From Acidovorax sp. (GTDB taxonomy: Bacteria; Pseudomonadota; Gammaproteobacteria; Burkholderiales; Burkholderiaceae_C): 64,000 bases of DNA. Shown piece by piece: positions 1-8,171 of this stretch. The first letter of the stretch is position 1, and each line of letters opens with the position of its first letter. The notes under the pieces were generated by a model, which saw only the letters and a program-made list of their open reading frames with translations, ran no database searches and had not been told where the DNA came from. The translations under genes and the position numbers were made by a program. The stretch is taken from positions 42,833-106,832 of the forward strand of contig NZ_JAJTBB010000079.1 in the NCBI RefSeq assembly GCF_021287135.1, in the 5' to 3' direction.

Positions 1-364
1 GAAAATCGTCGCTGGCGCCCTGGTACATGACCGGAATGGTGTCGAAGTGCGGGATGGGCGGCGTGTTGAACGCTCGCTCCATCAAGCGCCCGTGGTTGAG
101 GAAGGCCGATGCATCCAGCCACTGCGGGCTGCGTGGCAACGGCGCGCTGCAGGCGGCGGGGTCGAACGCGAAGATACCGGTTGCCGTGCCTGCCTCCAGC
201 GCCGCGGCGCGCTCGCGCAGGGCGGGCTCCACCGCGTCCCAGTTCTGCACAGCGGCCAGCAGGCTGGCCGCTAGGGGAGCGGCATCGACGGCCAGCAAGC
301 CGTTGGAAGAAACCAGCACCAGGCGGCCGTCCAGGCTGCCGTCTTTCAAAGTTGCAAATCGCAT
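1..364 (-). CDS. Fumarylacetoacetate hydrolase family protein, N-terminal part
   Basis: Only the first 121 residues are in the window; the gene continues past position 1. The visible part has the N-terminal SH3-like region typical of the about 330-residue FAH proteins, including a PRSPQWLDASAFLNHG stretch and a following HFDTIPVMYQG, which leads into the catalytic barrel. Members hydrolyse C-C bonds of acylpyruvates or act as hydratases at the end of aromatic ring-cleavage pathways. The start ATG at 364 lies 11 bp after the stop of the preceding Bug receptor, so it is the last visible gene of the catabolic operon. The metal-binding residues lie outside the window, so activity cannot be judged. 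Confidence 0.85.
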   Translation of the reverse strand, partial: MRFATLKDGSLDGRLVLVSSNGLLAVDAAPLAASLLAAVQNWDAVEPALRERAAALEAGTATGIFAFDPAACSAPLPRSPQWLDASAFLNHGRLMERAFNTPPIPHFDTIPVMYQGASDDF

Positions 365-375
365 CGTCAGTCCGT

Positions 376-1365
376 TCAGGAAGAAGGTGTTTCAAGTCGC
401 AGCCCCGCCGCCCGGATGACGCGGGCGTAGCGGTCTGTCTCTGCCGCCAGAAATGCGCCGAATTCGCGCGCACTCCGGGTGGGGGCTTCGGCACTGCCCA
501 GCAAGGCCAGCTTCTCGCGCAGCTCGGGCAGGGCCAGGATGCGCACGCATTCGGCATGGAGCCGGCCCACCGGGTCAGCAGGCATGGCCGAAGGCGCCAG
601 CAGACCAAACCAGCCGGTGACCTGAAAGCCGGCCAGGCCCGGCGTTTCGGCCACCGTGGGCAGATCTGCGGGCAAGGCGGGCGAGCGCCGTGCGCCGGTC
701 TGCGCCAGCAGGCGGACACGCCCGTCCTTGACCATCGGGGCCACGGCCAGGGCGCTGTTGAACATCAGGTTCACCTGCCCGGCCGCCAGATCGTTGAGGG
801 CGGGCGCAGCGCCTTTGTAGGGGACGTGCAGCAGTTGCACCCCGGCCTGCTGCGCCAGCATCTCGCCGGCCAGGTGCAGCACGTTGCCGATCCCGGCCGA
901 TGCGTAGCTGACCTGCCCGGGCTGCCGCCGTGCCAGGGCAATCAGCTCAGCCAAGCTGCGCACTGGCAGGGCCGCAGGCACCGCAACGACCATCGGCCCG
1001 GGGCTGGCCACCAGGGCCACGGGGGCAAAGTCGCGCTGGCTGTCATACGGCAGCCGGGGGTAGAGGCTGGCATTGATGGCGTGGGCGGCACTGACCCACA
1101 GCAGGGAGTGCCCATCGGTGCTGCGGGCCACCGCCTCCGAGGCAATGATGCCGTTGGCCCCGGCGCGCGACTCCACCACCACGGGGCTGCCCAGGGCCTG
1201 GCCCAGCTTGTCGGCCAGCAGGCGGGCCACCAGGTCGGAGCTGCCTCCCGCCGCGAACGGCAGCACGATGCGCAGCGGGCGCGTGGGCCAGGGGGCCGCC
1301 CAGGTGCTCAGGGGCAGTGCCAAGGCACTCGCCACCAGGGCTCTGCGGTTCAGCATGCGGTGCAT
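376..1365 (-). CDS. Bug-type periplasmic receptor (tripartite tricarboxylate transporter family), copy 1
   Basis: A 329-residue secreted solute receptor. The start MHRMLNRR at 1365 is chosen because it sits 4 bp past the SDR stop and gives a short signal peptide (RRALVASALALPLSTWA). The mature start WPTRPLRIVLPFAAGG is the usual Bug opening, followed by YKGAAPALNDLAAGQVNLMF, which forms part of the ligand pocket in the family. Bug proteins bind small carboxylates or aromatic acids. No TctA or TctB membrane partner is encoded anywhere in the window, so it may serve a distant transporter or act as a sensor. It lies between the SDR and FAH genes. Confidence 0.9.
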   Translation of the reverse strand: MHRMLNRRALVASALALPLSTWAAPWPTRPLRIVLPFAAGGSSDLVARLLADKLGQALGSPVVVESRAGANGIIASEAVARSTDGHSLLWVSAAHAINASLYPRLPYDSQRDFAPVALVASPGPMVVAVPAALPVRSLAELIALARRQPGQVSYASAGIGNVLHLAGEMLAQQAGVQLLHVPYKGAAPALNDLAAGQVNLMFNSALAVAPMVKDGRVRLLAQTGARRSPALPADLPTVAETPGLAGFQVTGWFGLLAPSAMPADPVGRLHAECVRILALPELREKLALLGSAEAPTRSAREFGAFLAAETDRYARVIRAAGLRLETPSS

Positions 1366-1369
1366 GGTT

Positions 1370-2116
1370 TCAACTCCCGTCGCTGATGGTGGTGCCGCCG
1401 TCAACCACCAGGTTGTGTCCTGTCACAAAGGCCCCGGCGGGGCTGGCCAGCATCGCAACCACACCGGCCACTTCCTCGGGTTCTCCGGCACGCCGCAGTG
1501 GCGTGGCCTGGATGCGCCGCGCCATGAATGCGTCGTCGGCCATGAGCCGCTCGGCCAGCGGTGTGCGGATCAGGCCGGGCGACACGGCATTGACCCGCAC
1601 GCCTGCAGGCCCCCATTCCACGGCCAGATTGCGCGCCAACTGGGCGAGCGCAGCCTTGGTCAGCCCGTACAGGCCAATCGACCGGTTGCCGCGCAGGCCC
1701 GCGATGCTGGCAATGAGCACCGCGCTGCCGCCACCCCGCGCCGCCATGCCGGGCAGCACCAAGGCACACAGCCGTGCAGCGGCGCGCAGGTTGATGTCAA
1801 ACACCTGCTGCCAGTCGGCATCGCTGGCATCGGCCAGCGGGCCGGCCGGCCCCTGGATACCTGCGTTGCAGACCAGGATGTCCAGCGACCCGGCGCGCTC
1901 CACCAGCGCCACGATCTCAGCGGGCACCGCCATGTCGGCAGCGACACCGATGGCGTTGGGCAACGCGGCCGCCACCTGCTCACAAGCGAGCGAATCGCGG
2001 TCGGAGACCACCACCCGGGCGCCCTGGTCCGCCAGGGTGCGCGCAATCGCAAGGCCCAGGCCCTGGGTGGCGCCAGTGACCAGGGCGGTGCGGCCACGCA
2101 GGTCAAAGAGGCTCAT
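1370..2116 (-). CDS. SDR family NAD(P)-dependent oxidoreductase
   Basis: A 248-residue classical short-chain dehydrogenase/reductase. Seen in the sequence: the cofactor motif TGATQGLG (residues 14-21), NAG at 84-86, catalytic Ser137, Tyr150 and Lys154 (YGLTK), and the C-terminal TGHNLVVDGG. ATG at 2116 overlaps the stop of the upstream Bug gene (ATGA), which fixes the start and implies translational coupling. D38/R40 after the third beta strand (VVVSDRD) suggests preference for NAD over NADP. In this operon it would oxidise or reduce an alcohol/ketone or dihydrodiol intermediate of the pathway; the substrate cannot be read from sequence. Confidence 0.92.
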   Translation of the reverse strand: MSLFDLRGRTALVTGATQGLGLAIARTLADQGARVVVSDRDSLACEQVAAALPNAIGVAADMAVPAEIVALVERAGSLDILVCNAGIQGPAGPLADASDADWQQVFDINLRAAARLCALVLPGMAARGGGSAVLIASIAGLRGNRSIGLYGLTKAALAQLARNLAVEWGPAGVRVNAVSPGLIRTPLAERLMADDAFMARRIQATPLRRAGEPEEVAGVVAMLASPAGAFVTGHNLVVDGGTTISDGS

Positions 2117-3084
2117 TCGACCTTGATCCCTGCCTGACGAATGGCCCGGCCCCACCGTTGCGATTCGCTCTGGATGAACTCGCCGAATGCGGTGGGCGCG
2201 AGGGGCGCAGCCTCCAGGCCCAGCGGGCGGTAGCGGCCCAGGACCTCGGGCGACTCCAGTGCCGCCACGACGGCCCGGTGCAGCAACTCCACCACAGGGG
2301 CCGGCGTGCCCGCGCGCACCATCACACCGTTCCAGCCCGGGATATCCAGGCCTGCGTACCCCGCTTCGGTCAGCGTGGGCACCTGGGGCAGCACTTGCAG
2401 GCGCTGCTCGCTGCCCACGCTGACCAGCGCGCGCAGCTTGCCTTCGCGCACGAACGGCAGGCTCGATGCCACCACATCGCACATGAAGTCCAGGCGCCCG
2501 GCCATCAGGTCCTGCAACGCGGGCGCTGCGCCTTGGTACGGCACATGGGTCATGCGCGAGCGTGTCTGGATGCGCAACTGCTCAGTCCACACATGGGGCT
2601 GGCTGCCCTGCCCGTAAGAGCCGTAGTTGAGCCCGTCGCCTGCAGCGGCCGCCCGCAACAGGTCGGCCAGCGTCTGAAAGGGACTGCCCGCTGGCACGAC
2701 CACCACCAGCGGCGACTTGAACAAGCGCGTGAGGGGCGCAAAGTCCTTGAGGGGGCTGAAGCTCAGCTTGGCGTAGAGCGCCGGGTACATGGCCAGCGGG
2801 CCGATGTCTGCGTACAGCAGGGTGTGGCCATCGGCGGGCTGCTGCTTGACGTACTGTGCCGCCAGCTGCGCCGCACCGCCGGGCTTGTTTTCCACGACCA
2901 CGGCCTGCTGCATGCGCTCTCCCAGCTTCTGCACCAGCAAGCGCGACATCGCGTCGCCAAAACCCCCGGCCGGGTAAGGCACCACCCAGCTCAGGGGCCG
3001 CGCGGGATACGGAGCCTGCGCCCACGCCCAGGGCGTCAGCGCGGTGGACGCTGCAGCGCCCAGCCATTGACGGCGCGTGCTCAT
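2113..3084 (-). CDS. Bug-type periplasmic receptor, copy 2
   Basis: A 323-residue Bug/TctC-like receptor. The N-terminus MSTRRQWLGAAASTAL is a twin-Arg-like or Sec signal ending at AWAQA, then PYPARPLSWVVPYPAGG opens the mature domain. The pocket motif HVPYQGAAPALQDLMAGRLD is present. It overlaps the cupin gene upstream (ATGA at 3081-3084) and the SDR gene downstream, so it belongs to the same transcript. It is clearly diverged from the two other receptors of the operon, which argues against recent duplication and for different ligands or roles. Confidence 0.9.
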   Translation of the reverse strand: MSTRRQWLGAAASTALTPWAWAQAPYPARPLSWVVPYPAGGFGDAMSRLLVQKLGERMQQAVVVENKPGGAAQLAAQYVKQQPADGHTLLYADIGPLAMYPALYAKLSFSPLKDFAPLTRLFKSPLVVVVPAGSPFQTLADLLRAAAAGDGLNYGSYGQGSQPHVWTEQLRIQTRSRMTHVPYQGAAPALQDLMAGRLDFMCDVVASSLPFVREGKLRALVSVGSEQRLQVLPQVPTLTEAGYAGLDIPGWNGVMVRAGTPAPVVELLHRAVVAALESPEVLGRYRPLGLEAAPLAPTAFGEFIQSESQRWGRAIRQAGIKVE

Positions 3085-3665
3085 GGTTGTTGCTCCTTCG
3101 CCGGCGCGGCCACCGACGCATCAAAACGCCCATCCACCAGCACAAACAGCATGCGGCACGGCGCGCCCGAACGGTTGGCCCACGCGTGGTTGGTGCCGCG
3201 CTGCACCACCACGCTGCCCGGGCGCAGTTGCACCTCGCCCTCGTCCAGCACCAGTGTCAGCTCGCCCTCGATCACTACGCCGTAATCCACCGATTCGGTG
3301 CGGTGCATGAGCGGGTGCGGCGAGCTGGCCTTCACCGTGGAGGCCGCAGCGTCACCGATCTGGGTGAAGGCGTCATGCATGCGTTCAGCGCCGTGGGCCA
3401 GAAACTCCGGCGTGTCTGGCGGAATGTCCACAAACCGGAAGCGCGTTCCACCCTGCGAGGGCGGCAGCACCAGCGGGCCGAGCGTCGGGTCCGGGCCGTT
3501 GTCCACGACCGCAGGCGATTCGGACGTGTTCCACACTTCGTGGAACACCGTGCCGGGGATGGCGGCGATCTCGACCACGGTGGGCAGCGGCCCCTCGCTG
3601 GCAATCACGGACCGACCTTGCGCGCTGTGGCCGGTGACCACACGATGGATGGTTGGAAAACCCAT
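3081..3665 (-). CDS. Cupin domain-containing protein
   Basis: A 194-residue protein with a C-terminal cupin barrel (about residues 105-185: GVVIEGELTLVLDEGEVQLRPG then QRGTNHAWANRSG). Start MGFPTIHR at 3665 is preceded by GAGGAG at good spacing, which is preferred over a GTG 15 bp upstream. Only some of the usual cupin metal ligands are visible (His in HPLMHR and in TNHAW, and Glu in VIEGEL), so it may be a metal enzyme or a binding protein. Its place beside the cyclase-family gene and between receptors suggests a small-molecule step in the same pathway; the function is not established. Confidence 0.85.
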   Translation of the reverse strand: MGFPTIHRVVTGHSAQGRSVIASEGPLPTVVEIAAIPGTVFHEVWNTSESPAVVDNGPDPTLGPLVLPPSQGGTRFRFVDIPPDTPEFLAHGAERMHDAFTQIGDAAASTVKASSPHPLMHRTESVDYGVVIEGELTLVLDEGEVQLRPGSVVVQRGTNHAWANRSGAPCRMLFVLVDGRFDASVAAPAKEQQP

Positions 3666-3680
3666 GAACGGACTCCTCAC

Positions 3681-4478
3681 TCAATCTTCAAAAATGGCGA
3701 CCGCACGCGTCCAGCCTGCCGAGGCGCCGCGGATCTTGTGGGGGAAGCAGCTGATCGTGAAACCCGTGGGCGGCAGCGCCTCCAGGTTGTGCAGCTTTTC
3801 CAGGTGGCAGTAGCCGATGTCGCGGCCGGCCTTGTGGCCCTCCCAGATCAGGGCTTTGTTGCCGGTCTCGGCCACGCGCTGGGCGGTGTATGAAAACGGT
3901 GCATCCCAGCTCCAGGCGTCGGTGCCGGTCAGGCGCACGCCGCGCTCCAGCAGGTACATGGTGGCCTCGTAGCCCATGCCGCAACCAGCGCCCAGGTAAT
4001 CCTTGTGCCCGTAGCGCGAGCCGGCGCGGGTGTTGACCACCACGATGTCGAGCGGCTGCAGCGTGTGGCCGATGCGGGCGAGCTCGGCCTCCACGTCGGC
4101 AGCGGTGGCGACATAGCCATCGGGCAGGTGGCGGAAGTCCAGCTTCACCCCCGGCTGAAAGCACCATTCCAGCGGCACCTCGTCGATGGTGATGGAGGGG
4201 CGGGCGCCGCCGTTCTTGGCGTCCTGCGTGGAGTGGAAATGCCAGGGCGCGTCCAGATGGGTGCCGTTGTGCGTGGTCAGCGTGACCCACTCGGCCGCCG
4301 CGGCTTCGCCGTCGGGGTAATCATCCGGCTGCGTGCCGGGGATCATGGCCATGAACTCGGGCAGCGTGTCGGCGTGCTTCTGGTAAGTGATCTTGGGCGC
4401 CAGGGGTGGCGGGTCGGAGAGGACATCGTTTTCCAGGTAGATGGAAAGGTCCACGAAGCGGCGTTGGGGTTTGGTCAT
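3681..4478 (-). CDS. Cyclase family protein (kynurenine formamidase-like hydrolase)
   Basis: A 265-residue protein of the cyclase/KynB-like metal hydrolase family. The diagnostic metal motif HNGTHLDAPWHF is present near residue 80, and a later glutamate/histidine region (WEGHKAGRDIGYCHLEKL) matches the family's C-terminal active-site segment. Family members hydrolyse N-formylkynurenine or related amides and lactones. The start MTKPQRRF at 4478 is the first Met that gives the normal length, 17 bp after the receptor stop. In this cluster it may open an amide or lactone produced after ring cleavage, which would hint at a nitrogen-containing substrate. That is inference. Confidence 0.88.
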   Translation of the reverse strand: MTKPQRRFVDLSIYLENDVLSDPPPLAPKITYQKHADTLPEFMAMIPGTQPDDYPDGEAAAAEWVTLTTHNGTHLDAPWHFHSTQDAKNGGARPSITIDEVPLEWCFQPGVKLDFRHLPDGYVATAADVEAELARIGHTLQPLDIVVVNTRAGSRYGHKDYLGAGCGMGYEATMYLLERGVRLTGTDAWSWDAPFSYTAQRVAETGNKALIWEGHKAGRDIGYCHLEKLHNLEALPPTGFTISCFPHKIRGASAGWTRAVAIFED

Positions 4479-4494
4479 GGCAGGGGTACAAAGC

Positions 4495-5511
4495 TCACTC
4501 GGGCACCACACCCACGGTGCGGGCGAGGGCCTGGTGGATCTGGATTTCGGATTGGTAGAACTTTTCCAGGGAGTCCAGCGACAGCGGTTCCTGGGGTTCG
4601 GTGCCGTTGGCGCGCAGAAAGCTCTGCACCTCGGGGTCGCGCAGGGCCACGCCGAAGGCCTGGTACAGGCGATGCACCGCCGCATCGGGGGTACTGCGCG
4701 CCACCAGCAGCGCGCCCCAGGCGGTGTATTCAAAGCCTTTGAGCGCCGCGGACTGCTGGCTCAAAGGCGCGACGTGCGGCAGCAGCGAAGGCGCCTTGGC
4801 GGCCGTGCTGCCGAAGGCGCGCAGCTTGCCCGTCTCCAGCATGTTCAGCGCTGCACCGCCCAGCGGCACAAAGGACAGGTCGATCTGATTGCCCATGAGG
4901 TCCTGCACCACGGGCGGTACACCCCGGTACGGCACATGCACCAGCGGCACGCCGCACAGGCGCGCCCACTGGGTGCCCATGAGGTGGATCATCGAGCCTT
5001 GCCCGATGTGCCCGAAGGTCAGCGGCTTGCTTGCAGCAGCCGCTTGCCGCGCCATGTCCAGCAACTGCGCGTGGCTGGTTGCTGGCATGTCGGACCGGCC
5101 TGCCAGCACGTAGCTGGTGCGCCCCAGCGTGCCGATGGGGCGCATCTGCTCGGGCTTGTACCGGGCGCTGGCCAGCGACAAAGGGGTAAGGATGGGCTCG
5201 GTCTGCGAGACCACCACCACCGTCGCACCATCGGCAGGCGCGTTCAGCATGCGCTGCACACCGATGGAGCCACCAGCGCCCGGCAGGTTCTCGATGACGA
5301 TGGTTTGGCCCAGCTCCCGCTGCATCAGCGTCTGGAGCTTGCGCGCAAACACGTCGCTGGGGTTGCCGGCAGGCTGGGGCACGATGAAGCTGATGTGCCG
5401 GCCCGACTGCGCTCGGACCCACGGCGCAGCCATGCCCGCTGCAGCCGCCACCAGGCAGGCGCGACGGCTGAGCCGGGGCTGCGCCTGCACGAAGGAAGCA
5501 AGACGGCTCAT
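4495..5511 (-). CDS. Bug-type periplasmic receptor, copy 3
   Basis: A 338-residue receptor with a longer N-terminus. The signal peptide RRACLVAAAAGMAAPWVRAQ is followed by the mature start RHISFIVPQPAGNPSD and the pocket motif HVPYRGVPPVVQDLMGNQIDL. Start ATG at 5511 overlaps the MFS stop (ATGA). It is the receptor closest to the MFS gene. The aspartate usual in Bug loops after PAGG is here PAGNPSD, a small departure from the consensus that could alter ligand choice. Confidence 0.9.
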   Translation of the reverse strand: MSRLASFVQAQPRLSRRACLVAAAAGMAAPWVRAQSGRHISFIVPQPAGNPSDVFARKLQTLMQRELGQTIVIENLPGAGGSIGVQRMLNAPADGATVVVVSQTEPILTPLSLASARYKPEQMRPIGTLGRTSYVLAGRSDMPATSHAQLLDMARQAAAASKPLTFGHIGQGSMIHLMGTQWARLCGVPLVHVPYRGVPPVVQDLMGNQIDLSFVPLGGAALNMLETGKLRAFGSTAAKAPSLLPHVAPLSQQSAALKGFEYTAWGALLVARSTPDAAVHRLYQAFGVALRDPEVQSFLRANGTEPQEPLSLDSLEKFYQSEIQIHQALARTVGVVPE

Positions 5512-6665
5512 GCCATGCCCTTCACTGCGGCAACGGTGCCTGGAGCGCGGTGAATGCGCGCAAATGCATAGACCGCCACCGCGTCGATCGCCAGGGCGGC
5601 GACGCCCAGGCTGCCATAGCCCCAGACCTTGACCAGTGTGCCGCCCAGAATGGGGCCAATGGCCGCGCCGAACATGAGCATGGCCGGGGTGGCAGCCAGC
5701 GCCCGGCCGCTGGGGTCCAGCCGCGCCAGCACACCGAAGGCGAAGGTGTGCGTGAAGATCATCACCGCGGCAAACACGGCCGCCGCAGCGGCATAAGGCG
5801 CGAACACGGGCGAGTTCATGATCACCACCACCAGCAAGGCTTGCAGGGCGGGCCCCGCCAACAGCACGTTGCGGGCCGCCCAGCGCTTTTCCAGCACGGC
5901 GGCCAGCGCCGCAGGGAAGAGGTTGACCACACCCAGCGCGATGAGCACGCCAGTGACGGCCTGCAGCCCGTAGCCCCGGTCGCTGCCCACGCGCTCCAGA
6001 AAGCTGAAGGTCATGGATTGCACCAACCCCAGGGCCGCAATGCCTGCCACGCCCCACCAGACGGCTGCGGGCAGCGGCGCTGCATGCGCCCGGGAAAGCT
6101 CCGCACCGGCGGTGTCAGGTGCGGGAAACGCCACTGCCGCAGCCACCGCGCCCACGGCCATGACACCGGCAAACACCTGGAACAGCACCGGCCCGCCCTG
6201 CTGCGCCACCAGCACCGGTGTGCCGCCGAGGAACACGATGGCAAACACGCCCAGCGCCATGCCCACCAGGGCGAACATGCGGTGGGGGTTCTGGCTGCGG
6301 GCGATGGTGCCGTGCGTCACGCTCAGGGCCGCACCCGCCGCCACCCCGGCAACGGCGTGCAACAACGCCAGCAACGCGAACTGGTGCGTGGTGGAAGCCG
6401 CGGCAAACGCCACGGCGGCGCAAGCAAACCCCACGGTAGCCACGCTGCGCCCGCGCAGCAGCTGGAAGAACGGCGCCAGCACCAGGCTGGCCGCAACCGC
6501 CCCAGCCAGGAACAAGGTGGCCAGCAGGCCCGCCTGCTGCGGGTCGAAGCGGTACACCGAGATCAGCGTGCCCACCCACACCGGCAACGCGACCAGGTCG
6601 ACCATGCCCGCGCAGTGGCCCACCATCAGGGCCACGCGGCCCCGCAGCGAATTGGTTGTGATCAT
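5508..6665 (-). CDS. MFS transporter
   Basis: A 385-residue integral membrane protein with about 12 hydrophobic segments, such as AGLLATLFLAGAVAASLVLAPF and LLALLHAVAGVAAGAALSV, in two six-helix halves. This is the usual size of a major facilitator. It starts at 6665, 12 bp after the monooxygenase stop, and its stop overlaps the next Bug gene. It is probably the inner-membrane uptake (or efflux) step for the compound degraded by this operon. It carries no family-specific signature that names the substrate. Confidence 0.88.
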   Translation of the reverse strand: MITTNSLRGRVALMVGHCAGMVDLVALPVWVGTLISVYRFDPQQAGLLATLFLAGAVAASLVLAPFFQLLRGRSVATVGFACAAVAFAAASTTHQFALLALLHAVAGVAAGAALSVTHGTIARSQNPHRMFALVGMALGVFAIVFLGGTPVLVAQQGGPVLFQVFAGVMAVGAVAAAVAFPAPDTAGAELSRAHAAPLPAAVWWGVAGIAALGLVQSMTFSFLERVGSDRGYGLQAVTGVLIALGVVNLFPAALAAVLEKRWAARNVLLAGPALQALLVVVIMNSPVFAPYAAAAAVFAAVMIFTHTFAFGVLARLDPSGRALAATPAMLMFGAAIGPILGGTLVKVWGYGSLGVAALAIDAVAVYAFARIHRAPGTVAAVKGMA

Positions 6666-6677
6666 GGCGGCCTCGCT

Positions 6678-8162
6678 TCAGATGGGCTCGGCCAGCGCCA
6701 CGAGGGACTCTCGCATGATGCGCGAGTGCTCTTCCTTGTCGCCGCCTTCGATCTCGATCTCGCCCAGGCGCGCCGAGTTCTCCACCACCATGCGGCAGCG
6801 CTCCCAGCGGCGGTTTTCAAAGGCCGCCAATGCGGCCGGCACGTCGCCCCCAGCCTGCGCCAGCTCATCGGCCAGCACCAGCGCGTCCTCGATGCCGATG
6901 CACGCGCCCGATGCCAGGTGGGGCGTGGTGGCATGCACCGTGTCGCCAATCAGCGCCACCCGGCCGCGGGACCAGGGACGGGGCATGAGCAGCCCTTCCA
7001 GCGGGCGGTACACGATCTGGGAGTCGGGGCCGATCTGGCTGCGGATGGCCTGGAGTGTGGGCGCGGCAAAGCCGTCCAGCAGCGCGCGCAGGGTGTCCAC
7101 GAACGTTGCGGGATCCACATGGTCGTTGGTGGGGCGCGGCTCGGTGACGAAGAGGTACATCTCGGTCTTGGAGACCGGGTTCACGCCGGGTTTGATCCGG
7201 GGGCCCAGCCACATCGTGGCCGTTTCGATCTCCGGTGGCCGGGGCAGCACGGCGCGCCACACCGCCTGGCCGCTGTAGCGCGGCCGGGGCGCGTTTTCAA
7301 ACACGGTCTCGCGCACCTTGGAGTAGAGCCCGTCCGCGCCGATCACCAGGTCATAGCGCTGGCGCTGGCCGTCGGTGAAAGTCACCTGCACCCCGTCGGC
7401 CTCCTGGTCGATGGCCGAGAAGGTGCAGCCCAGGCGCACATGGGCACCCGCCGCGCGGGTGGCCTCGGCCAGGATGCGGGCCAGCACCGGGCGCAGGATG
7501 GCGCCGCCGCCCGGCACATCGCCGCCCGCCAGGCGCGGGGTGGGCAGCGTCGCCACCAGGGGGCCATGGGGCAGGTGCAGGTTCACGCCGTCCGAGGCGT
7601 TGCCTTGCGCCAGAAAGGCTTCCAGAACACCAAGGCGCCGCAGCGCCCGCAGCGTGGCGCCGCCCAGGCTGATGCCGGCGCCATAGCTGCGCCAGCCGGG
7701 ATCGATCTCGACGATGTCCACCTGGGCGCCCTGCTTGCGCAGTTCAATGGCCGCGGCCATGCCGGAAAAGCCGCCGCCGATGACCAGGATGCGGTGGGAA
7801 GAAAGGCTCATGGGTTTGTCTCCTTGTTCATTTTTTGGGTTCGCCAGATGGACCTCGCCATCGGCTTGCAGGACCAGCGGCACGGGGGTGAGCGCATCGC
7901 CCAGGCACGGCCCCAGGGTGCACACCCCGGTGGCGATGTCGAACAGCGCGCCATGGGCCGCGCAGACGATGCGGTCACCGGCCGCGTTCAAGTACCGGTC
8001 CTTGCGCCATGCCATCGGAACGCCATGGTGAGGACAGGCGTTGGCATAGGCATGCAACCGCGGGCCCTGCCGCACGACGATGACCGTGTCCTGGCCGTGG
8101 CCTGCGGGGTCAAAGCCCCGCGATTCGCCGTCGGGCAGGTCGCTCCAGTGGCAGAGCTTCAT
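6678..8162 (-). CDS. Rieske ferredoxin domain fused to FAD-dependent monooxygenase
   Basis: A 494-residue open frame joining two enzymes. Residues 1-110 form a Rieske [2Fe-2S] domain with ligands Cys43-x-His45 and Cys67-x2-His70. From Met118 a class A flavin monooxygenase follows: the FAD motif VIGGGFSGMAAAIEL, DLVIGADGLYSKVR, and the GD motif region RVALIGDTVHATTPHL. Flavin hydroxylases of this type act on phenolic or pyridinol rings and do not normally need a ferredoxin. Met118 (ATG at 7811) has its own AAGGAG at good spacing and lies 20 bp from a run of six A residues. One extra A there would end the Rieske domain at a TGA just before that ribosome site. So this may be a true fusion, two genes with an indel, or both products may be made. 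Confidence 0.85.
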   Translation of the reverse strand: MKLCHWSDLPDGESRGFDPAGHGQDTVIVVRQGPRLHAYANACPHHGVPMAWRKDRYLNAAGDRIVCAAHGALFDIATGVCTLGPCLGDALTPVPLVLQADGEVHLANPKNEQGDKPMSLSSHRILVIGGGFSGMAAAIELRKQGAQVDIVEIDPGWRSYGAGISLGGATLRALRRLGVLEAFLAQGNASDGVNLHLPHGPLVATLPTPRLAGGDVPGGGAILRPVLARILAEATRAAGAHVRLGCTFSAIDQEADGVQVTFTDGQRQRYDLVIGADGLYSKVRETVFENAPRPRYSGQAVWRAVLPRPPEIETATMWLGPRIKPGVNPVSKTEMYLFVTEPRPTNDHVDPATFVDTLRALLDGFAAPTLQAIRSQIGPDSQIVYRPLEGLLMPRPWSRGRVALIGDTVHATTPHLASGACIGIEDALVLADELAQAGGDVPAALAAFENRRWERCRMVVENSARLGEIEIEGGDKEEHSRIMRESLVALAEPI

Positions 8163-8171
8163 GGTGCGCGT

